Shown piece after piece: positions 1 through 6,400 of a DNA stretch of 15,099 bases; the stretch's first letter is position 1, and the number at the start of each line of letters is the position of its first letter. The DNA lies in contig CAYOSH010000060.1 of the NCBI GenBank assembly GCA_964406575.1, positions 1 through 15,099 of the forward strand, in the 5' to 3' direction. The DNA comes from WTAW01 sp964406575. GTDB taxonomy: Bacteria; Acidobacteriota; Aminicenantia; Aminicenantales; Aminicenantaceae. The position numbers and the translations under genes were made by a program. The notes under the pieces are model-generated. The model saw nothing but the letters and a program-made list of their open reading frames with translations, made no database searches and was not told where the DNA came from.

Positions 1-50
1 GCCAAACAGAGAAAGAAGCAGAAATAAAATTAGAATAAACGAGAAAAAAA
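1..50. other. unassigned A-rich left edge
   Basis: This A-rich stretch has short open frames on the + strand that stop at 25-27 and 36-38. One of them could be the tail of an upstream gene, but the fragments are too short to identify. The TAA at 36-38 is in frame with rpmG and excludes any longer rpmG start. No promoter or terminator is evident. Confidence 0.4.
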
Positions 51-200
51 ATGAGAGAAATAGTGACTCTGCAATGTACGGTGTGCAAAAGACGGAATTA
101 CTCGACAACCCGGAATAAAAAGCAACAGACAGAAAAGATGCAGTTAAAAAAATATTGCAAATTCGACAGAAAGCACACGCTGCACAAGGAGGTCAAATAA
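51..200 (+). CDS. rpmG: 50S ribosomal protein L33
   Basis: This 49-residue protein is a small component of the large ribosomal subunit. It starts MREIVTLQCTVCK and ends KKYC-KFDRKHTLHKEVK, the standard L33 pattern. ATG at 51 is the only possible start, because an in-frame TAA lies at 36-38. The ribosome-binding site is poor (GAG at 41-43). L33 occurs in a zinc form with two CxxC pairs and a zinc-free form. This copy has C9 and C12, then C36 followed by Asp39 where the zinc form has its fourth Cys. It therefore looks like a zinc-type L33 with one ligand changed. The position just before tRNA-Trp, secE and nusG is a common bacterial arrangement and supports the call. The gene is short but the family match is clear. 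Confidence 0.95.
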   Translation: MREIVTLQCTVCKRRNYSTTRNKKQQTEKMQLKKYCKFDRKHTLHKEVK

Positions 201-213
201 TACTCGGCGCGGT

Positions 214-261
214 TTTTTGTTTTTGGCCGATGAGGTTCTGCGTTTCCGCCAAAAGCAAAGA
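214..261 (+). other. long hairpin between rpmG and tRNA-Trp
   Basis: Arms 214-227 (TTTTTGTTTTTGGC) and 248-261 (GCCAAAAGCAAAGA) can form 14 continuous pairs, two of them G-U, around a 20-base loop. No T-run follows on the + strand, so it does not look like a standard intrinsic terminator. It could be an RNA-processing site that frees the downstream tRNA from the rpmG message. That role is inference. Confidence 0.4.
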
Positions 262-309
262 TCTTATCATAAGTGTTAGGTGACAAACGAGGAGGAAAGA
301 CATAAGGGT

Positions 310-386
310 AGGTGAGTAGCTCAACTGGCTAGAGCATCGGTCTCCAAAACCGAAGGCTGCGGGTTCGAGTCCTGCCTCACCTGCCA
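310..386 (+). tRNA. trnW: tRNA-Trp (anticodon CCA)
   Basis: A complete cloverleaf can be drawn. The acceptor stem AGGTGAG (310-316) pairs with CTCACCT (376-382). The D stem is GCTC (319-322) with GAGC (332-335). The anticodon stem TCGGT (337-341) pairs with ACCGA (349-353) around loop CTCCAAA, giving anticodon CCA at 344-346, which reads UGG. The T stem GCGGG (359-363) pairs with CCTGC (371-375) with one G-U pair around TTCGAGT. The discriminator is G383, as usual for bacterial tRNA-Trp, and the 3' CCA (384-386) is encoded. tRNA-Trp directly upstream of secE-nusG is a known bacterial arrangement. No separate promoter is obvious, so it is probably cut from a longer transcript. Confidence 0.98.
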
Positions 387-475
387 GATAATAATAAGAT
401 TGATATCTCGTATTGAAATTAATCCCCCGGGGGAGGTCAACGAGTCAATCCGTAAATCATCTATGAGGATATAGA

Positions 476-685
476 ATGAGTCAAAAAGTTAGGTGGTACA
501 AGCGAATCGGTCCGTTTCTGAAGGAAGTCAGAGCAGAAATAAAAAAGGTAACATGGCCTTCGAGAAACGAAGTCTACAGCACGACCATTGTTGTTATTAT
601 TGCGACCCTATTTTTTGGATTCTACCTCTTTTTTATGGATTTGATTTTTTCCTGGGTGATTTCTAAGATACAATCAATATTTTGA
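476..685 (+). CDS. secE: preprotein translocase subunit SecE
   Basis: This 69-residue protein is the short, single-span form of SecE, the essential clamp around SecY in the inner-membrane export channel. An amphipathic N-terminal part contains the family signature FLKEVRAEIKKVTWPSRNE (about residues 14-32). One hydrophobic membrane segment (about 37-58) follows. The ATG at 476 has GAGGA at 465-469 six bases upstream. E. coli SecE has three spans, but most bacteria have this one-span type, so nothing is missing. nusG begins 16 bases after the stop, the usual pairing. Confidence 0.97.
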   Translation: MSQKVRWYKRIGPFLKEVRAEIKKVTWPSRNEVYSTTIVVIIATLFFGFYLFFMDLIFSWVISKIQSIF

Positions 686-701
686 TGAGTTGAGTTGAAC
701 G

Positions 702-1232
702 ATGGCAAAAAATTGGTATGTTGTGCATACGTATTCGGGATTTGAAAAGTTTGTGGCAGAGTCTATCCGTCAAAGGGCTATTGAGCTGAACATCGAAGAG
801 CAGATAGGGAAGATCATCATCCCCACTGAAGGTGTTGTCGAGATCAAGGGAGGGAAAAAAGTTGTTTCTACAAAAAGGTCCTACCCTGGTTATATCCTGA
901 TCGAGATGGAAATGACGGATGAGAACTGGTTGATCATCCGCGAGACACCCAAGGTTACTGGGTTTGTGGGCTCTGGAAAACGGCCTTCTCCGTTGAGCAA
1001 GGGCGAGGTGACGCAGATCGTGGAACACATGGAGACGACCTCTGAAAAGCCCAAGCCCAAACATTCCTTTGAGAAGGGTGAGGCTGTTCGCATTATCGAC
1101 GGCCCTTTCTTTAATTTTAACGGCATTGTCGAAGAAGTGAATAACGAGAGAGACACTCTCAAAGTTCTTGTCACCATCTTCGGTCGGTCGACTCCTGTGG
1201 AGCTGGAATTCTTACAAGTGGAGAAAATATAG
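702..1232 (+). CDS. nusG: transcription termination/antitermination factor NusG
   Basis: This 176-residue NusG has standard length. The NGN domain (about residues 1-115) begins KNWYVVHTYSGFE and contains the RSYPGYILIEM and TGFVGSGKRP segments that form the RNA-polymerase-binding face. A KOW domain follows, with FEKGEAVRIIDGPFFNFNG (from about residue 123), which contacts Rho or S10. NusG binds the beta' clamp helices, suppresses pausing and couples transcription to translation or Rho. The start has only a weak purine-rich site (GAG at 692-694). The stop codon overlaps the AGGAGG of rplK, so the two genes are very likely translated in sequence from one message. Confidence 0.98.
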   Translation: MAKNWYVVHTYSGFEKFVAESIRQRAIELNIEEQIGKIIIPTEGVVEIKGGKKVVSTKRSYPGYILIEMEMTDENWLIIRETPKVTGFVGSGKRPSPLSKGEVTQIVEHMETTSEKPKPKHSFEKGEAVRIIDGPFFNFNGIVEEVNNERDTLKVLVTIFGRSTPVELEFLQVEKI

Positions 1233-1240
1233 GAGGCAAA

Positions 1241-1672
1241 ATGTCCAAAGAAGTCGTAGCGTTGATAAAACTGCAAATAGAAGCGGGTCAAGCCAGCCCC
1301 GCACCCCCTGTTGGGCCAGCTCTCGGTCAACACAATGTTGCCATAATGGATTTTGTGCGTCAGTTCAATGACAGGACGAGCAAGATGGAAGCCGGGACGA
1401 TCATCCCTGTGCTCATATCCGTATTTAAAGATCGGAGTTTTACCTTTATCCTTAAATCGCCCCCGGCTTCTTATCTTCTGAAAAAAGCCTGTGGGATCGC
1501 TAAGGGATCGGGGACTCCTAATCAGGAGAAGGTAGGGAAGGTCACACAGAAACAGTTGGAAGATATCGCCAAGCTAAAAATGCCGGACTTGAACGCGAAT
1601 GACATTGAGGCGGCCAAAAAAATCATTGAAGGCACTGCAAAAAATATGGGGTTGGAGATTGTCGATGACTAA
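1241..1672 (+). CDS. rplK: 50S ribosomal protein L11
   Basis: This 143-residue L11 binds the GTPase-associated region of 23S rRNA with L10 and contributes to elongation-factor function and the stringent response. The N-terminal domain has the proline-rich signature PAPPVGPALGQ (about residues 20-30), a known thiostrepton-contact region. The C-terminal rRNA-binding domain starts near residue 70 and includes SPPASYLLKKA. The ATG at 1241 has a perfect AGGAGG at 1231-1236, which itself overlaps the nusG stop. Its last eight bases overlap the start of rplA, so L11 and L1 translation are probably coupled, matching their joint control in other bacteria. Confidence 0.98.
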   Translation: MSKEVVALIKLQIEAGQASPAPPVGPALGQHNVAIMDFVRQFNDRTSKMEAGTIIPVLISVFKDRSFTFILKSPPASYLLKKACGIAKGSGTPNQEKVGKVTQKQLEDIAKLKMPDLNANDIEAAKKIIEGTAKNMGLEIVDD

Positions 1673-2357
1673 AAGAGGAAAAAAATATACGAATGCCAAA
1701 AGCCTGAGGGAAAAGGACGAATATTCTTTGGATGAAGGTATTGCCCTTATGAAGAAGTTCAGTTTCGCCAAGTTTGATGAATCCGTGGATATCGCCATTC
1801 GTTTGGGGGTGGACCCTAAACATTCGGAGCAGATGGTGCGCGGAACAGTTGTCCTTCCGCATGGAACGGGAAAAACAAAAAAAGTGTGTGTGATCGCCTC
1901 GGGGGAAAAGATTGCAGATGCAGAGGCAGCAGGTGCGGATTTTGTTGGTGGGGAAGAGATGATCGATAAAATTTCCAAGGGGTGGACGGATTTTGATGCT
2001 CTCATAGCCACGCCTGATATGATGCGTAGCGTGGGCAAGCTGGGTCGCATCCTAGGGCCGAAAGGGCTCATGCCGAATCCCAAATCCGGAACAGTAACCT
2101 TTGAGGTTCCAAAAGCCGTCGAGGAGATCAAGGCAGGCCGTGTGGAATTTCGCGTGGATAAAACCGCTATCGTCCACTCAGCGGTCGGAAAAGTATCTTT
2201 TACTGATGAGAAACTGATCGAAAATATTAAAGTATTCATTCGGGCGATTGTTCACGCGAAGCCCCCTTCAGCCAAGGGAAAATACATCAAAAACATTACC
2301 ATCTCTTCGAGCATGGGGCCTTCTTTGAAGATGGCTGAAAGCATCGTTGAAAAATAG
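1665..2357 (+). CDS. rplA: 50S ribosomal protein L1
   Basis: This 230-residue L1 forms the mobile L1 stalk that helps release E-site tRNA. In E. coli it also represses its own operon by binding the mRNA. I place the start at ATG 1665 and not at the further-upstream in-frame start at 1599. It gives MTKRGKKYTNAK and a normal L1 length, and GGAG (1654-1657) lies seven bases upstream. It overlaps the rplK stop as ATGACTAA. The signature GRILGPKGLMPNPKSGTVT begins at residue 127, and RGTVVLPHGTGK precedes it. No L1-binding mimic is recognisable upstream of rplK by eye. Confidence 0.97.
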   Translation: MTKRGKKYTNAKSLREKDEYSLDEGIALMKKFSFAKFDESVDIAIRLGVDPKHSEQMVRGTVVLPHGTGKTKKVCVIASGEKIADAEAAGADFVGGEEMIDKISKGWTDFDALIATPDMMRSVGKLGRILGPKGLMPNPKSGTVTFEVPKAVEEIKAGRVEFRVDKTAIVHSAVGKVSFTDEKLIENIKVFIRAIVHAKPPSAKGKYIKNITISSSMGPSLKMAESIVEK

Positions 2358-2368
2358 GAGAAGCGAAA

Positions 2369-2887
2369 GTGAATATCAACCGGGGAAAAAAAGAAGAGTT
2401 AGTGAAAAAACTCCGTGCTGATTTTAACAGCTATGAATCATTCTATCTGATAGATTTTATGAACATGCCTGTTTCCCGTGCTATAGAGCTGCGGAGAGAA
2501 TTACGGAAAAACTCTTATGTGTTTAGAGTTGTCAAGAATCGGCTAGCGTTGAGAGCCCTAATGGAAGATTTTCCCGAGGATCTAAAAACGCAATTCACTG
2601 GGCCGACCGCTCTTGCTTTTGCTCAAGAAAATCCTGTGGGATTGGCTCGATTGATCAGGGATTTTTCTCTCAAACACAAGCTCTTAAAGGTCAAAGCAGG
2701 GATTGTCGAAGGACGATATCTTCCAGAGGAAGATTTTCATACGGTCGCCAATCTGTCTTCACGAGAAGATTTATTGGCAAAACTAGGATTTTTAATGGCG
2801 TACCCATTAACACAGTTATTAAAGACTTGGCAAGCCCCTTTTGGTAGTTTAGGTAGCATGTTAAGTCAACTAAAATCAAAAAAATAG
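2369..2887 (+). CDS. rplJ: 50S ribosomal protein L10
   Basis: This 172-residue L10 anchors the L7/L12 dimers at the stalk base. The start is GTG at 2369, with AGGAG (2356-2360) eight bases upstream overlapping the rplA stop. No ATG alternative fits the family N-terminus. The sequence shows FYLIDFMNMPVS (near residue 26), the signature VVKNRLALRAL (near 54) and TGPTALAF (near 77). The C-terminal alpha-helical region (about 135-172) would bind L12 dimers. The gap from rplA is only 11 bases, so the structured L10-binding leader known upstream of rplJ in E. coli and Firmicutes has no intergenic room here. Confidence 0.97.
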   Translation: MNINRGKKEELVKKLRADFNSYESFYLIDFMNMPVSRAIELRRELRKNSYVFRVVKNRLALRALMEDFPEDLKTQFTGPTALAFAQENPVGLARLIRDFSLKHKLLKVKAGIVEGRYLPEEDFHTVANLSSREDLLAKLGFLMAYPLTQLLKTWQAPFGSLGSMLSQLKSKK

Positions 2888-2901
2888 GGTTGGAGGTTAA
2901 A

Positions 2902-3348
2902 ATGGCCAAAGCACAAACAAATGAAACTAAGGAAACCACGAAGGTCAAAGGAACATCAGCGAAGTTGACAAAGGAACAATTTTTCGAACATCTGGATAAT
3001 CTGACAGTCTTGGAACTCGCCGATTACATCAAGGAGTTCGAAGAAAGATATGGCGTCAGCGCAGCAGCTGCTGCAATGCCCATGGCCTTTCCTGGAGCTG
3101 CAGCGCCCCACGCTGAAGCACAAGCCGAAGAAGAAAAGACCGAATTCAGTGTGATTTTGAAAGAGATCGGCGAGAAAAAGATCAATGTCATCAAGACTGT
3201 GAGAGAGGTGACAAGCCTTGGATTAAAAGAGGCTAAAGATCTGGTAGACAATGCACCCAAGCCCGTCAAAGAAGGTATTTCAAAGGACGAAGCAGAGGAA
3301 ATCAAGAAAAAATTCGAAGAGGTAGGGGCAATTATCGAATTGCAGTAA
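2902..3348 (+). CDS. rplL: 50S ribosomal protein L7/L12
   Basis: This 148-residue L12 is the multi-copy stalk protein that recruits elongation factors. ATG 2902 has GGAGG at 2892-2896 five bases upstream. A TTG at 2890 lies before that site and is unlikely. The dimerisation domain runs about residues 22-52, followed by an alanine/proline hinge (about 53-79) and a C-terminal domain beginning TEFSVILKEIG, with the factor-binding segment LGLKEAKDLV. The protein is longer than the usual 120-130 residues. About 19 extra polar, lysine/threonine-rich residues precede the conserved LTKEQ start. A TTG at 2965 would remove most of the extension, but its ribosome-binding site is poorly spaced. Confidence 0.96.
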   Translation: MAKAQTNETKETTKVKGTSAKLTKEQFFEHLDNLTVLELADYIKEFEERYGVSAAAAAMPMAFPGAAAPHAEAQAEEEKTEFSVILKEIGEKKINVIKTVREVTSLGLKEAKDLVDNAPKPVKEGISKDEAEEIKKKFEEVGAIIELQ

Positions 3349-3368
3349 ACACAAATGCGATTTTTTTT
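3337..3368 (+). terminator. possible weak attenuator between rplL and rpoB
   Basis: The end of rplL can pair GAATTGCA (3337-3344) with TGCGATTT (3356-3363), an 8-pair stem with two G-U pairs and an 11-base loop, running into an 8-base T-run (3361-3368). The stem has few G-C pairs, so termination would be partial at best. E. coli has a partial terminator at this same gene boundary that sets the ribosomal-protein to polymerase ratio. The same role here is inference. Confidence 0.35.
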
Positions 3369-3412
3369 GAATATTTTGTCTTACAAATCTAAACCTTTCT
3401 GAGAGAACGATT

Positions 3413-6400
3413 ATGCCAAATGAATCAATGAACACATATCGTGAAAGAGTAAATTTCTCAAAAATTAAAGAGACGTTTCCCATGCCTGACATGCTGGATA
3501 TCCAAAAGTCGTCCTATGCCGAATTCCTTCAAATGAATCTGTTGCCCGATGAAAGGAAGGAAATCGGATTGCAGGCTGCATTCAAGGATATCTTTCCTGT
3601 GTCTGATTTTAAAGAAACGACACAATTGGATTTTATCAGCTACTCCATAGGGAATTGGGAGTGCAAATGCGGTCGGCTGAAAGGGGTGGAAAACTCCAGG
3701 CGCCGATGCAATGTATGCGGGACTCTTTTGCCTCCAGATGTGGAGCTCACAGAAAAGGAGATCTGTCCCTACTGCAGTGCGATCAAAAAGATCGAAATCC
3801 CTTTATGTGAACACTGTGGCGATCGTGTTGAGTTGAAGATGAAGTATAACGCCATCGAGTGTCTCCAGAAAGGGTACACGTATTCTGTACCTCTGAGGAT
3901 CAAAGTCAGGTTGATCTCCTGGGAGAAGGATGCAGCAACAAAGGCGAAGCGGTTGAAACACATCAAGGAGCAAGAAGTCTATTTTGGAGATTTCCCTCTG
4001 ATGACGGATAAAGGAACCTTTATTTTTAACGGAATAGAGCGTGTTGTGGTCTCGCAGTTGCAGAGGTCGCCGGGTGTGTTTTTCAGGCCTGGAGAGAGCA
4101 AGGGTTTTTTCATCGGGAAAATTATCCCTTACAGAGGAGCTTGGGTCGAGTTCGAGTACGATTCGAAGAACGTGCTTTTTGTTCGGTTGGACAGGAAGAA
4201 AAAATTTTTAGCCAGTGTCTTTTTGAGAGCTCTCGGGTTCGGATCAGATGAGGAAATTCTGCATCTCTTCTATGATGTTTACAAGATTATCCCCGGAAAA
4301 GGGACATTCAAGTGGGAACTTAACGAGAATCTGATCGGAAAAGTTGTGAATGAGGACATTGTCAATCCTAAGACCAAGAAAAAAGTGATTTTGGCAAAGA
4401 AGAAATTAACCAAAGAGCTTTTTCTCCAGTTGAAAGAGCTTAAGATAAAAAGCATCCCCCTTGCCAGGAAAGAATTTGATGGTGCGTTTTCCGTTTCTGA
4501 GATTAAAGATGTGGTCCAGTCCAATGAGACCATAAACGCAGAGCAGTTGGAAAAACTCATCGGGACTGGGGAATCCTTTGATGTCTTTTTTCCCGAAAAA
4601 GACAAGATCGGGGAGATCATCTCCAACACGCTCCGTAAGGATGTTAACAAGGATACCAACCAGGCGCTAGGTGAGATATACAAAAAACTCAGGCCTGGTG
4701 AACCCCATACGATGGAGAGCGCGCACAACCTTTTCCATAACCTCTTTTTTAATCCCCAGAAGTATAATTTTTCCCGAATCGGCCGCCTCAAGATGAATAT
4801 CAAACTCGGTCTGGATACGCCTCTCGATGAAAGAACTCTAACTCCCATGGATTTTATCGAAGTCATCAAATATCTGCTGCGCCTTCGCGCTGGTGAAGGG
4901 GAAGTGGATGATATTGACCATCTGGGCAATCGTCGTGTCCGCTCCGTTGGGGAGCTTGTCGAAAATGCATTCCGAATAGGTTTGACCCGAATGGAGAGAA
5001 CTATCAAAGAAAAGATGACTATTGCTGCAGACCTGGCGGCGGCGATGCCGCAAGACCTCATTAACTCCAAGCCCGTTATCGCCGCTTTGAAAGAGTTCTT
5101 CGGGAGCTCTCAGCTCTCTCAGTTCATGGACCAGATCAACAGCCTGGCTGAAGTGACACACAAGCGAAGGCTGAGTGCTTTGGGTCCCGGAGGGTTGAGT
5201 CGGGAGAGGGCGGGTTTTGAAGTCAGGGACATTCAGTCCTCCCACTACGGCCGGATCTGTCCGATCGAAACCCCTGAAGGGCCAAACATTGGTTTGATCT
5301 CATCTTTGAGCAGCTTTGCCCGCGTCAATGAGTTCGGTTTTTTGGAGACTCCCTACCGGAAAGTCAAGGAAGGGCGAGTGATTGATTATGTGAAGATACT
5401 CCATCCAGGGGACAGTGCTCTGAATGTTGGCGACATTGTGGAAAAGGATGATCTGGAAAAAGAACTCAAAAAACTTGTGAAGAAAGGCGCCAAACACTTC
5501 CCTGCTGTCGAGCCATACTGCTTCTATCTCACTGCCTGGGAAGATGAAAAATACAACATTGCCCAGGCGAACGCACCTGTCGATGACAAAGGTAATTTCA
5601 CGAAGGATCTCATCAGCGCCAGGCAGTTGGGTGATTTCAAGATGCTTCCCAGGGATCAGATCGATTACATCGATGTTTCCCCAAAACAACTCGTGTCTCT
5701 GTCCACGTCTCTGATTCCTTTCCTGGAGCACGATGATGCCAACCGTGCTTTGATGGGCTCTAACATGCAAAGACAGGCCGTGCCCTTACTTAAGCCTGAG
5801 GCTCCCCTTGTCGGAACAGGTCTTGAGCATATGGTAGCCAAGGGTTCTGGAGATGTGGTTATATGCAAAAGAGCCGGAGTTGTTGCGTTTGTTGATGCGG
5901 AAAGGATCCTGGTCCGCGTGGATGAGAAAGATGATTCCAAAGGATACGATGTGGGCACCGATCTCTACGTGCTGACAAAGTTTTTACGAACAAATCAGAA
6001 CACTTGTCTGACTCATCGGCCCATCGTAAGAAAAGGCGACAAAGTGGAAAAGGGGCAGATTTTGGCAGACAGTTCCTGTACAGACAGTGGTGAATTGTCT
6101 CTCGGACGAAATGTTCTGTGTGCCTTCATGCCCTGGAGAGGATACAACTTTGAGGATGCCATCATTGTCAGCGAAAAACTGATCAAAGAGGACATATTCA
6201 CTTCTCTTCATATCGTCGAGGAGTCGATTGAAGCCAGAGATACAAAACTGGGTCCCGAGGAGATTACGAGAGATATTCCCAATGTCCCTGAGAATCTCCT
6301 GCGCAACCTGGATGAAAACGGGATCGTCCGTATCGGCGCTCAAGTCAAATCCGGAGATATCCTTGTGGGCAAAGTGGCCCCCAAAGGAGAGACTCAGTTA

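Noticed and set aside
98..286. Minus-strand open frame of 62 codons at the left end
   Set aside because: It lies antisense to rpmG, matches no family I know and has no convincing ribosome-binding site. rpmG on the + strand explains the region.
1599..1664. Upstream in-frame extension of rplA
   Set aside because: It would lie inside rplK and add 22 residues not seen in L1. ATG 1665 has a good ribosome-binding site and normal length.
3367..3395. Possible promoter before rpoB (TTGAAT, 17-base spacer, TAAACC)
   Set aside because: The -10 box matches only three of six consensus bases and the region is A/T-rich, so chance matches are expected.
4279..5070. Long minus-strand open frame inside rpoB (263 codons) and similar antisense frames throughout
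   Set aside because: They are antisense to strongly conserved coding sequence, have Ser/Leu-rich, low-complexity translations and lack recognisable domains.
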